A DNA stretch of 64,000 bases from JBBQER01 sp052148155 (GCA_052148155.1 JBKQIY010000179.1:1-64000); one strand, 5' to 3'; counted from the stretch's first letter, positions 7,294 through 15,123 are shown. Made by a program: numbers and translations. The notes: generated by a model not told the origin, from the sequence alone.

Positions 7294-8546
7294 ACGCCTC
7301 GTTCGGGGCATGGTCCGTGCCGACGGTGCCGAACGATCTCATCGGCGAAGACCCGTAGGCCGCTCGACACGAAGCGTGTGACGCCATCCGGATGCTTGCA
7401 CGCGCCGCGGCCTTCCATCATTCCCAGCCAACGAGTCACGTGTGCTTCTGCCTTGTTGTTGCGATCGCCGGCCACGAGTTCGGCCATCGCGCCGGCGATC
7501 GCGTCGAGACCGTTCACACAGGGTCCGCACTGTCCGGCGTTCTGATCCGCGAGCCAACGTGTCGCTCGAGCGAGTTCCAACAACGCGCAGACGTTCCGGT
7601 TCGGCATCCCGACCACGACGCCGGCGCCGAGGCCACCACCCACCCGTTTCAGGTCGTCCACACCGAGCCGCACGTCGGCCGCGGCTGTCGCGGGCAGCCA
7701 TGCCCCGAAGTAGCCGCCGACGAGGACGCCACTCAGGTCGGCGCAGTCGGTGCCGGCAACCCGCAACAGATCTCCGATCCGCACACCGAACGGGATCTCG
7801 CACACGCCGGGCTTGTCGACCCCGCCCGACAACGTCACGAGTGTGGTGCCCGGATCTTCGGGGGTCCCGGCCGCGCGGTACCAGTCGGCGCCGAACCGGC
7901 TGATCAGGGCAAGATCGCTCAGGGTCTCGACGTTTTGTACGAGTGTCGGGCGTCCGGCGACTCCCCGTTCGAACGGTCGGGGCGGCACGAAGGTGGGTTT
8001 CGCGTCATTGCCGTTGAGCCAGTTCACGATGGCGGTCTCTTCTCCGGAGACGTACCGATTGGGGGCACCGACGACACGGATCGGAACCGTGTCGTACCCG
8101 CTGGCGTGCCGTTCGGCGAGCGCTCGCTCGAGCAACGGCTGCACTACCGAACCGCGCTTTATGCAGAGGATCACTTCGCTCGCTCCGACGATTTCCGCGG
8201 CCACCACTGCGCCGTCGAGCACTAGGTGCGGCGCTTGACTCATCAGCACGAGATCCTTGGTGCTCGCGGGCTCGCCCTCAGTGCCGTTCGCGACTGCGAC
8301 CGCCCGTCGTCTCGACGCGACGACGGCGAGCTTGGTCGCGGTCGGGAATCTGGCGCCGCCCTTGCCGCGCAACTTGGCGCGCTCGACTTCACCGATGAGC
8401 GCAGGCGTGGTGGCTGGCAGCGCGCCGTACCAATCGAGATGGTCGGCCAACGTTCGTTTCGCGTCCGGCGGCAACAGACGCGAAAAATGCGGGGCGTTCG
8501 CGGCCGGCGGGGAATCCGCCCGAGCAGCCCACGTATCAGTTGCCAT
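7254..8546 (-). CDS. NuoF-like NADH dehydrogenase flavoprotein (complex I 51 kDa family)
   Basis: 430 residues. Motifs in order are the flavin and NADH site KLRGKGGARFPTATK, VANGTEGEPASTKD, GAPNRYVSGEETAI, an SLBB-like central section (LVTLSGGVDKPGV), and the C-terminal Fe-S ligands AGQCGPC with GACKHPDG. In this family FMN takes electrons from NADH and passes them to an Fe-S cluster. It is outside any nuo operon and stands alone with a ferredoxin, so it likely feeds a dedicated electron chain. The start overlaps the haem b gene by 11 bases. A diverged accessory paralog, intact at the visible motifs. Confidence 0.85.
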   Translation of the reverse strand: MATDTWAARADSPPAANAPHFSRLLPPDAKRTLADHLDWYGALPATTPALIGEVERAKLRGKGGARFPTATKLAVVASRRRAVAVANGTEGEPASTKDLVLMSQAPHLVLDGAVVAAEIVGASEVILCIKRGSVVQPLLERALAERHASGYDTVPIRVVGAPNRYVSGEETAIVNWLNGNDAKPTFVPPRPFERGVAGRPTLVQNVETLSDLALISRFGADWYRAAGTPEDPGTTLVTLSGGVDKPGVCEIPFGVRIGDLLRVAGTDCADLSGVLVGGYFGAWLPATAAADVRLGVDDLKRVGGGLGAGVVVGMPNRNVCALLELARATRWLADQNAGQCGPCVNGLDAIAGAMAELVAGDRNNKAEAHVTRWLGMMEGRGACKHPDGVTRFVSSGLRVFADEIVRHRRHGPCPERGVQILPTPRTGGWR

Positions 8547-9648
8547 GCGCGGAGCCTCCAGGCTCGGCCGCGACCGATCCGGTCACGATGTTAGAAGTGT
8601 TATCGACACTGAAGTCCATCGTCACCGCTAGGGTCGAGCGGTTCGCCGCGCGGAGCAACGCCACGACGTCGGTGCCGCTCAGACTGACGACTTCGCCGCG
8701 AAAGAGGTTCGGTTCGGCTGCCGTGCCGAGACGTACGGTTCCGCGATCCATGCTCACGCCTCCACCGGCCAGCGCTCGTCCTTCGATCACAACCCGCAGC
8801 CGCGCGTCCGCCAGCGCGGCGAGCCGAACCGCGATCGTCACCGTCGCCCGACCCGTTGCCGGGTCGGTCTGATGGATCGAGCCGTGCACGGCGCTCGTGA
8901 ACGAGAGGGGGAACTTCGCCAGCGCCGAACCGACAGCGCCCGAAGTTGGTGCGGCCGGCGTCGCGCGGGCGGAGGCGAGCAGCGTGCTGGGCGTTCCGGC
9001 CTTGCGGGCCCAGCCGGGCCGCATCGGTTCGGTCAACATCCACGCGACGATGCCCAACGCGATGGTGGCGCTGCCGAGCACCGCGAGCGCGCGTCGGCCC
9101 GCCGACGCGGTGCGGGTCCAGCCCGCTCGGACCCATACGGCCGCGACCACCGCCAAGAGGCATCCGACGTTGATCAAGACAGCCCACTTGATCCGGGTGT
9201 CGCTTCCCGTCCCGAGCCCATGCAGCAGCGCGACGGGCCAACACGCGTACGCGGCCCAGTGCACGATCCGCCACGTTCGGTAGCCGATCCGTTCTCGCAG
9301 CAGGCTCGTGACGACGAGTGCGATCAGGAGATCGAACGCGACCGCGCCGAGGCCGAGCCAGAACGGCCGGTACGTTCCGATGAAGGGAACGAAGACGTCG
9401 ATGATCCGGATCGGCGCGAACGAATCGGCCACCGCGGTGATGATGTGCACACAGATGAAGGCAGTCGCGAGCAACGAGATGTTGCGATGGAGCGCGGCGA
9501 CAACGAAGCGAGGCCAACGCGGCGTCGCGAAGCGTGCGAGCTCCGCGACACCGAACGCGACGCTCGCGGTCAGCAGCACCAGGCTGACCATCCCGGTGCC
9601 GCGGGTCAGGTACCACAGCGCCTTCGAGTTCGATGCTGCCGCTAACAC
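8536..9648 (-). CDS. Ferric reductase-like haem b membrane protein with extracytoplasmic tail
   Basis: 370 residues. The first 230 contain six hydrophobic segments with two pairs of histidines spaced for two haems (ALHRN and CVHII; IVHWA and LLHGLG), typical of the ferric reductase/MsrQ-type transmembrane domain. There is no FAD/NAD-binding reductase domain. Instead a C-terminal part of about 130 residues, rich in beta-strand pattern (VTIAVRLAAL, GTVRLG), follows one more helix and probably lies outside. Electrons should therefore come from the NuoF-like protein and ferredoxin encoded next. GTG 9648 overlaps the apbE stop. The open frame upstream of it runs antisense-like through apbE and is not coding. 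Confidence 0.8.
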   Translation of the reverse strand: MLAAASNSKALWYLTRGTGMVSLVLLTASVAFGVAELARFATPRWPRFVVAALHRNISLLATAFICVHIITAVADSFAPIRIIDVFVPFIGTYRPFWLGLGAVAFDLLIALVVTSLLRERIGYRTWRIVHWAAYACWPVALLHGLGTGSDTRIKWAVLINVGCLLAVVAAVWVRAGWTRTASAGRRALAVLGSATIALGIVAWMLTEPMRPGWARKAGTPSTLLASARATPAAPTSGAVGSALAKFPLSFTSAVHGSIHQTDPATGRATVTIAVRLAALADARLRVVIEGRALAGGGVSMDRGTVRLGTAAEPNLFRGEVVSLSGTDVVALLRAANRSTLAVTMDFSVDNTSNIVTGSVAAEPGGSAHGN

Positions 9649-10583
9649 GGAGCGTCCGCCGGAGTCGGCCAGCCGCCAACCGTCACGACCGAGCCGTCGC
9701 GTCGAACGAGCCGGGCCGGGAGCTCGCGGGCTGCGAGCCAATCGGGAGCGCCCGTACCCATCACCAGCGACGCGGTGCTCGCGATATTGGCGTCGACGCA
9801 CGACGCGGCGGCCACGCTGACGGTGCGCCAGTGTTCCGCGGCCGGAAGCCCAGTGTCGGGATCGACGACGTGATGCATCTCGACTTCGCCTCGCCGCCAG
9901 CGCCGCACCGTCGTACCCGATGTCGCGACGCCGCCCGACCGCACGACGATGCGCTGTCCGAACGTCGCGTTGTCGGCCGTGCTGGACGCGCACGCGTGGT
10001 CATCGGTGACGAGTACCACCCAGCCGTCTTGGCGCGGTGGTCCACCGATCGCGATGTCTCCGCCGAGGCCGACGACCACGCCCGCCCCGGTCGCGGCGCC
10101 AATGGTCCGTGCGGCCCGATCGGCGCACAAGCCCTTCGCGGTCGCGCCGAAATCGAGCTCCACGCCGGCGGGTACGAACACCGTCAAGTGCCGAGCGTCC
10201 ACTTCGATCGTCTGCCAACCCGGTATCCGCGCGACCGAGATGCGCAGCGGCGGGCCGTCCCGATCGATCTTGTCGAAGTCTCGGTCGTAGCCCAACACGC
10301 GCATGGCGGAGCCGACGGTCGGATCCACTCGACCGTTTGTGAGTCGCGCGCCGCGAAGCGCGACCTCGAGTGCCTCGAAGAACAGCGCGGACACGGACGA
10401 CCTTCGACCGGCGTTCGCGTTGATGAGCGTCAGCTCCGAGTCGGAACGAAATCGGCTGCACGCGACGTCGATCGCATCGATCTCGGCGACGAGGATTGCA
10501 CGTGCCTGTTCCCGAGCACGATCATCGGTCACAACCAACGTCGCGGTGGTACCCAGCGCCGGGAACGAAATCGGCGACCGCAT
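9642..10583 (-). CDS. apbE: FAD:protein FMN transferase (ApbE family)
   Basis: 313 residues. It shows the ApbE signatures SRFRSDSELTLIN, VDPTVGSAMRVLGYD, LDFGATAKGLCAD, VVVGLGGDIA and ATSGTTVRRW, and then HHVVDPDTGLPA. The enzyme moves FMN from FAD to a Thr or Ser in a target motif of the type [ST]GA[TS]. No signal peptide or lipobox is visible, unlike many exported ApbE proteins, so it may act in the cytoplasm or be exported some other way. It begins four bases after the stop of the SGAS-tail gene, which strongly suggests that protein is its substrate. No FMN_bind-domain (NqrC/RnfG-like) gene is present in the window. Confidence 0.9.
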   Translation of the reverse strand: MRSPISFPALGTTATLVVTDDRAREQARAILVAEIDAIDVACSRFRSDSELTLINANAGRRSSVSALFFEALEVALRGARLTNGRVDPTVGSAMRVLGYDRDFDKIDRDGPPLRISVARIPGWQTIEVDARHLTVFVPAGVELDFGATAKGLCADRAARTIGAATGAGVVVGLGGDIAIGGPPRQDGWVVLVTDDHACASSTADNATFGQRIVVRSGGVATSGTTVRRWRRGEVEMHHVVDPDTGLPAAEHWRTVSVAAASCVDANIASTASLVMGTGAPDWLAARELPARLVRRDGSVVTVGGWPTPADAPC

Positions 10584-10587
10584 CAGC

Positions 10588-11094
10588 CTAAGACGCCCCC
10601 GACACCACCACGGGCGGCGGGCTCACATACTGGTAGGTCGGAACGGGGACCGTAGCCGGCCCCGTGGCCGGAGTAGTGGCCGACGCGGTGGCTGGAGTGA
10701 TGGCCGGCGCGCTCGTCGGTGGGGTGGTTGGCGCGCTGGTCGGTGTAGTGGGAGGAGGCGACAGTTGCTGCTGAACGGTTCTGGCTCCCGTGGGGGCGAC
10801 CGTCTGCGGGCTGGTGACCGCAGCGTGCGTACCTGTTGCAACACCAGCAGTATGTTGACCCGCGAATCCCTGATAGCGGAAAGTGCCGGGGGGTACGACG
10901 GGAAACGCCGGGGCCGTCGTGTGCAGGGTCTTTGTGCGTCCCGGCTGCGCCCACGCGGCGAGGGCCGAGAACCCTGCCGCTCCAGCGACCGAGCCGACGA
11001 CGAGCACGCGGGTGACGGCAGACACCCGTCTGAGGCCGGCGTCGCGCGTGCGTACCGCGCGCGGCGTGGAATGGTGGGAGGTCCGGTCGGGCAT
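10588..11094 (-). CDS. Small membrane-anchored protein with C-terminal SGAS (putative flavinylated peptide)
   Basis: 168 residues. The N-terminal block has RTRDAGLRR, SAVTRVLVVG and a helix ending in ALAAWAQPG. A long Thr/Pro/Ala linker follows (repeats of the TTPPTSAP kind), and the protein ends YQY, then PPPVVVSGAS and a stop. S/T-G-A-S/T is the motif modified by ApbE, and here it is the last four residues. The Asp often found a few residues before the motif is absent. The gene is four bases upstream of apbE. The charge pattern puts the tail outside the membrane. Alternative starts are an ATG at 11103 and the frame start at 11127. No known domain is recognised. Covalent FMN attachment is inferred. 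Confidence 0.7.
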   Translation of the reverse strand: MPDRTSHHSTPRAVRTRDAGLRRVSAVTRVLVVGSVAGAAGFSALAAWAQPGRTKTLHTTAPAFPVVPPGTFRYQGFAGQHTAGVATGTHAAVTSPQTVAPTGARTVQQQLSPPPTTPTSAPTTPPTSAPAITPATASATTPATGPATVPVPTYQYVSPPPVVVSGAS

Positions 11095-11117
11095 GCTGTC
11101 AAGCATCGGCCAGCCGG

Positions 11118-11157
11118 GTGAGAGCACCGTTCAAATTGAGCAAGAATCGGGCAAGAA
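11118..11157 (-). promoter_or_regulatory. Direct-repeat operator before the SGAS-apbE operon
   Basis: On the minus strand two copies of ATTCTTGC lie 11 bp apart (11141-11157), followed by GCTCTCAC (11118-11125). It is the clearest member of the repeat set. It lies between the kinase gene and the SGAS gene, so the redox operon probably has its own regulated promoter. Confidence 0.55.
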
Positions 11158-11189
11158 TCAGCCTTCGTCGCCGGCCGGCGCGGGTTCGC

Positions 11190-12611
11190 TCAGTTCGAGA
11201 GGGTGGTCTTGCGTCGTGAACCGGCCGGCGCGGCCGGGCTTGGCAGGGCGAAGGTCGCGACCATGCCGCCACCCTCACGTTCGGTGAGTGTGACGGTGCC
11301 GTCGTGGATGGTAGCGATCTCCTTCACGATCGCGAGTCCGAGCCCCGAGCCGGGCCGGGTGCGGGCGCTGTCGCTTCGGTAGAAGCGGTCGAAGATCCGG
11401 TCTCGCTCGTCGATGCCGATGCCGGGTCCTCGGTCGCAGACTTGGATGTTGGTTCGATCGACGATGACGTCAACCGCGGTGTCGGCCGGGCTGAACTTGA
11501 GCGCATTGTCGATCAGGTTCGAAACGGCGCGGTCGATCATGTTGATACGGGCGTCGACTTCGCACGGGTCGCATAGTCGAAGCGTGATCAGGCGCCCGCT
11601 TCGCCGCTGGTGGCGCACAACGACCGGTTCGGTCAGCTCTCCGAGATCTCTGCGTTCGACGGGTTCCTCGGCGCGCGTATCGGTGGCGAGCTCGACGAGC
11701 TCGGCAAACAGGTCGCTGAGTTCCCTGAGCTCGATCTCCGTCTCGGCGAGCAGCTCCGTTCGGTCGGTGTCACTGATCGCGTGCGACCGGGCGAGGAGGT
11801 CGATGTTGGTGCGGATCGCGGTCAATGGGGTGCGGAGCTCGTGGCTCGCGTCCATAACGAGGCGCTGTTGTTGTTCTCGCGATCGGTTCAGTGCACCGAC
11901 CATGTCGTGCAACGCGACGAGCATTGTGTTGAAGCTCGCGGTGAGCCGGCCGATTTCGTCGCGACGTTGGATCGGGATCTGGTTGGCGAGGTCCTGGGTC
12001 TGGGCGACGTAGCCGGCTGCTTCGGTGAGTTGTTCGATCGGCCGGACTGTGCGACGCGCGATGAACCACGCGAGCGACGCTGCGAAGATTGTCCCGGCGA
12101 GCGCGATCAGCAGGAGTCGTGCATCGAGTGTTGCGAGCAGGTCGTTGTCGCTCTTGATGCTGCGGGCGATCTGCGCGGCGCCGCCGTACGGGAGCGCAAC
12201 GGTCAAGATCCGGTACGGCATGCCCTGGATCGTGGCATCACGAAATCGTGGCTTGCCTCCAGATGCTGCGAGCGTCAGGTCGGTGGCGTCGACCGGGAGG
12301 GCAGGCTGACCCTTGATCGACGAAGTGATGGTGCCGTTCGCGCTCATGATCTGGGTGAGAGCGTCGGGATCGGCGAGTGGCACCCGATCACCTGGATCTG
12401 CCCCGGGATTTCCATCGAAGTCGTCGCTGGGATCGAGTGGCAGCGCTCCCGACGGGGCCTGCGTGAAGCGCCCGGCCCGCTGCGTCAAGAACTGGTCCGT
12501 CGCTGATCGCAGCTGGCGGCCTGTAATGACGTGCGCCGCGAACACGCAACCGACGACGACGAGGGCGAACGTAACCGAGACGACGAGCAGCAGTCGAACC
12601 CGAAGACTCAT
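11190..12611 (-). CDS. Sensor histidine kinase (HAMP-HisKA-HATPase)
   Basis: 473 residues. Helices lie at about 5-27 and 163-184, with an extracytoplasmic sensor of about 135 residues between them. HAMP follows (RRTVRPIEQL), then HisKA with the phospho-acceptor His257 in DASHELRTP, then the ATPase boxes NLIDNALKFSP, DRGPGIGI and GSGLGLAIVKE. All catalytic motifs are intact. ATG 12611 overlaps the stop of a 51-codon ORF (ATGA), so the two are coupled. No response regulator gene is adjacent or elsewhere in the window. The direct repeats shared by neighbouring promoters look like targets of an OmpR-type partner encoded elsewhere. A broken paralog is at 1560-1921. Confidence 0.9.
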   Translation of the reverse strand: MSLRVRLLLVVSVTFALVVVGCVFAAHVITGRQLRSATDQFLTQRAGRFTQAPSGALPLDPSDDFDGNPGADPGDRVPLADPDALTQIMSANGTITSSIKGQPALPVDATDLTLAASGGKPRFRDATIQGMPYRILTVALPYGGAAQIARSIKSDNDLLATLDARLLLIALAGTIFAASLAWFIARRTVRPIEQLTEAAGYVAQTQDLANQIPIQRRDEIGRLTASFNTMLVALHDMVGALNRSREQQQRLVMDASHELRTPLTAIRTNIDLLARSHAISDTDRTELLAETEIELRELSDLFAELVELATDTRAEEPVERRDLGELTEPVVVRHQRRSGRLITLRLCDPCEVDARINMIDRAVSNLIDNALKFSPADTAVDVIVDRTNIQVCDRGPGIGIDERDRIFDRFYRSDSARTRPGSGLGLAIVKEIATIHDGTVTLTEREGGGMVATFALPSPAAPAGSRRKTTLSN

Positions 12612-12763
12612 ACCGCGGGTTGGGTCGGCCCGATCGCACACCATCCGCTGAGGTCGAGCGATATTGCGGCTGTGGCGGAGAAGCCGAGAAACGTGGAGCC
12701 GACGGCGGTCTCGTCGGACCACGCGAGCGTCGTCTGTTCTTGGGACCGCACCGCATCCGTCAT
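12608..12763 (-). CDS. 51-residue ORF coupled to the kinase gene
   Basis: ATG at 12763 is preceded by GAAGGTGG at good spacing, and its TGA overlaps the kinase ATG. The peptide (MTDAVRSQEQTTLAWSDE to the end QPAV) has no recognised domain and a moderately hydrophobic second half. It may be a small regulatory protein of the kinase or a leader that drives translation of the kinase. Confidence 0.45.
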   Translation of the reverse strand: MTDAVRSQEQTTLAWSDETAVGSTFLGFSATAAISLDLSGWCAIGPTQPAV

Positions 12764-12784
12764 GCCCACCTTCTAACTCGGCGA

Positions 12785-12871
12785 GGTAAGACCGGGGTGA
12801 GAAGTTGGGCCGTTCGCGCGGTTGGGGGCCGCTCTTGCCTGATTCTTGTAGATCGTTCGGGTCGCTCTCAC
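12785..12871. promoter_or_regulatory. Two direct-repeat operators in the kinase promoter region
   Basis: On the minus strand TCTCACCCCGG precedes TCTTACC (12785-12802, 11 bp period). On the plus strand TCTTGCCTGAT precedes TCTTG (12833-12848), followed by GCTCTCAC at 12864-12871. They lie directly upstream of the 51-codon ORF and kinase, consistent with autoregulation. Confidence 0.45.
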
Positions 12872-12977
12872 TCCGGATCGACAATCACCGTGTGTCGCCG
12901 GTCTGCGCGCGTTCGCACTCGTACTCCCGCCGTCGCGGGTCGGAGGAGGAGCGCGCCAGCGTGCCGTGTCTTGATTG

Positions 12978-13136
12978 TCAGGCGCGGATTTCGACCGTCC
13001 CGCCCTTGCTGCCGTCGTTGTCGCCGTCAGAGTCTGGGCCGACAGCCGCGACAGCGCCGTTCGGTCCCGCGGCCGTCTGCTGCGGGCGAAGCTGAGGCAT
13101 GAGATTGGTCGGGTTGCCAACTGCTGAAATGCTCAT
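12978..13136 (-). CDS. 52-residue small protein, unknown function
   Basis: ATG 13136 has a strong AAGGA ribosome-binding site eight bases upstream. The peptide starts MSISAVGNPTNLMPQ, passes through a Gln/Ala/Gly section and an acidic DSDGDNDG stretch, and ends VEIRA. No membrane segment. The layout is that of small soluble, probably disordered actinobacterial proteins of unknown role. An operator (13228) and the lipoprotein gene lie on its upstream side. Confidence 0.55.
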   Translation of the reverse strand: MSISAVGNPTNLMPQLRPQQTAAGPNGAVAAVGPDSDGDNDGSKGGTVEIRA

Positions 13137-13227
13137 TGCATCTGTCCTTCCGTTGAGACGAATGTTTTAATCGCTCATCGACACCCCGCGGCGAGCACCT
13201 GAGAGCGACCAACGTCTAGGCCGATCA

Positions 13228-13242
13228 TCTTGCCTGATCCTT
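13228..13242 (+). promoter_or_regulatory. Direct-repeat operator
   Basis: TCTTGCCTGAT followed by CCTTA, period 11 bp, nearly the same as the site at 12833. It is in the region upstream of the 52-residue ORF. Confidence 0.35.
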
Positions 13243-13367
13243 AACTCGTCTCCGGCTTCTCGCTACGACCTCATCGAGATCGACGTCCGCCACGACGACG
13301 ACGGACGCCAGGGACGCCAGTCGAGGCCCGGACGGTCTCGTCGCCACTGGGAACGTTGCGTCGCGGG

Positions 13368-14498
13368 TCAATGTATGTATCGAGATGCCAAGGAGTATGG
13401 CGGTGCAAGATCGATTCCGTCCGGGATGTTGAGGTATCCGGGTTTGCTGCCCGGGATGCCTTGGTGGCCGTACTGCCAGACGATCTTGTTGGTTGTGGGG
13501 TCGACGACGATCACTCGGTCGTTGTAGTCGTCGTTCGCGATGATGTCGCCGTTCGGTAACGCTTCGGCTAGCGATGGCTTGTAGAGCTTGTCGGCTCCGA
13601 GCGGCTTATAGAACCACACGACCTTGCCGGTCTGGTCGAATTCCTCGATGGCGCCTGGGTGCCAGTAGTCGACGGTCACGTAAAGGCCGGGTCGGACCTC
13701 GTTGGTATCTGACGGGTAGTGGATCAGTGGCGGTTGAACGGCCCACAGCACCTTCGGCGGGTTGGCGAACAGGTCGATCTCGTTGACCCAGTCGTGTGTG
13801 ATCTCGGTCACGAGGTAGTGACCGTCGTTCAGGGGGAATACCCCGTTCGGGCTTCCGAAACGCAACGGACTGGCAAGGTGGTGGCAGTGGTACGGCTTAC
13901 CCCACACCCGTGTGGGCGTATTCGACCCGCGCCGCAAGAGCACGACGCGGCAGTTTTTGATGTCTGCGCTGAGCACGGACCCGTCGCTGAGCATCATGGC
14001 GTCGTCGGGATTGTCGAGTTGGTTCGGTCCCGCACCGGGAGTACCTGGCGTCCCGTAGCGCCACACGATCCGGTGTTGCGCGACGTCGATGACGCTGACG
14101 ACGGAGTCGTCTTCTTCGGTAGCGACGATCTGTTTGCCATCCGGGGTGAAGAAGGCGTCGTCGGGAACCTTGAAGGTCTGTCCGGGAGCGAGATCTCCGG
14201 GGCGGGGAAACTCCCATAAGACGTTGCCGTTCGGGGAAATCTCAACCAGTCGATTGTTGCCCTCGTCCGCGATCAACAATGGACCTGGCAGCACAGACGG
14301 ATCGCTCCCCGGTGCCAAGAACTTGGACTGCACTGTGGATGTCGACTGCGTCGACGGAAGTGGCGAACGCGTCGTTGTTGTGACCGTCTGCGCATGATTC
14401 GCGCCGCCGCAACCCGCGACGCAAAGCAGCAAGCCCGCGGCGACGCGTCGTCGCACGCGCCGAGTCGCGGTCTCATCGAGGCGTGGCTCGGCGGTCAT
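13368..14498 (-). CDS. Lipoprotein with NHL/PQQ-like beta-propeller
   Basis: 376 residues. The signal peptide ends in a lipobox (LLLCVAGC at about residues 23-30), so the protein should be lipid-anchored outside. After a Ser/Thr-rich linker a propeller starts with LLIADEGNNRLVEI and has repeated PDDAFF/PDDAMM, EEDDSVV, DIKNCRVV and NDDYNDRVIVVDP blocks, ending YLNIPDGIDL. It is a close paralog of the second propeller of the protein at 4861 and faces away from an SGAS-tail gene at 14818. Ligand unknown. The repeated acidic/Asn motifs could bind metal. No catalytic residues are recognised. Confidence 0.8.
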   Translation of the reverse strand: MTAEPRLDETATRRVRRRVAAGLLLCVAGCGGANHAQTVTTTTRSPLPSTQSTSTVQSKFLAPGSDPSVLPGPLLIADEGNNRLVEISPNGNVLWEFPRPGDLAPGQTFKVPDDAFFTPDGKQIVATEEDDSVVSVIDVAQHRIVWRYGTPGTPGAGPNQLDNPDDAMMLSDGSVLSADIKNCRVVLLRRGSNTPTRVWGKPYHCHHLASPLRFGSPNGVFPLNDGHYLVTEITHDWVNEIDLFANPPKVLWAVQPPLIHYPSDTNEVRPGLYVTVDYWHPGAIEEFDQTGKVVWFYKPLGADKLYKPSLAEALPNGDIIANDDYNDRVIVVDPTTNKIVWQYGHQGIPGSKPGYLNIPDGIDLAPPYSLASRYIH

Positions 14499-14728
14499 CG
14501 TTCATGCCTCCCGCCGACACTACGCACAATCCGGCGTCGAAGGACATCGTTGCCTTCTGCCATATCCCGTGACGGCCAATGCGCTGGACGCACCGATCCC
14601 GACCACGTCGAGCGCAAGGCGTCAATCGTCATCCGAAGCACCGCTCAGCATTGGACGAAGGACAAGGGCGGCCGCCGGGGGTCCCCTTGAGCGGCCCGGT
14701 TCGATATGCCACGCAAGGTCAAGACGGC

Positions 14729-14768
14729 TCCTTGAGAGATTCTTACGCTTTTCTCGATCTGCTCTCAC
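14729..14768 (+). promoter_or_regulatory. Triple direct-repeat operator before the second SGAS gene
   Basis: CCTTG (14730), TCTTA (14741) and TTCTCG (14751) follow one another with about 11 bp period, then GCTCTCAC (14761-14768). Same architecture as 11118-11157. Confidence 0.55.
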
Positions 14769-14817
14769 GGGGCGGGTCGACACTCAAGCCGTGTCCCCGT
14801 CGTCGAAGCGTTCCTCA

Positions 14818-15123
14818 ATGCAGCGTGCGCTCCGAGCGCGTGACGCCGGACTCACCAAGATTTCGATCGTGACGCGCGCGATGGTCGCGGGCGCGGTCGC
14901 GGCAACCGGCCTGTTCTCAACGCTCGCCGCCTGGGCACAGCCTGGCCGCGCTACAAGCGTCGGGTCGTCGTCAAGTCAAGTCACCGCCGCTGGTTCGAGC
15001 GTGCAGGTCGGCGGAGGAGATGATGGCAGCGCCGGGAGCGATGCGAATCTGGCACCCCCGACCACACTCCCAGCTCCCAGTTACCAATACAGCGGTCCTG
15101 CGGTGGTGTCAGGGGCGTCATAA
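14818..15123 (+). CDS. Small membrane-anchored protein with C-terminal SGAS, second copy
   Basis: 101 residues. The start reads MQRALRARDAGLTKIS, then IVTRAMVAG and a helix ending TLAAWAQPG. A shorter Ser/Gly/Thr linker leads to PAPSYQYSGP, and the protein ends AVVSGAS and a stop. Both ends match the protein at 10588, while the linkers differ in length and composition. This suggests the anchor and the YQY-SGAS tip are the parts under selection. There is no apbE next to it, so modification would rely on the enzyme at 9642. ATG 14818 has only a weak RBS, and GTG 14791 is an alternative. The beta-propeller lipoprotein is divergent upstream. Confidence 0.65.
   Translation: MQRALRARDAGLTKISIVTRAMVAGAVAATGLFSTLAAWAQPGRATSVGSSSSQVTAAGSSVQVGGGDDGSAGSDANLAPPTTLPAPSYQYSGPAVVSGAS

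Noticed and set aside
7254..9993. Long open frame upstream of the haem b start (9649-9993)
   Set aside because: Arg-rich, same strand but inside apbE in another frame. The GTG at 9648 overlapping the apbE stop is the natural start.
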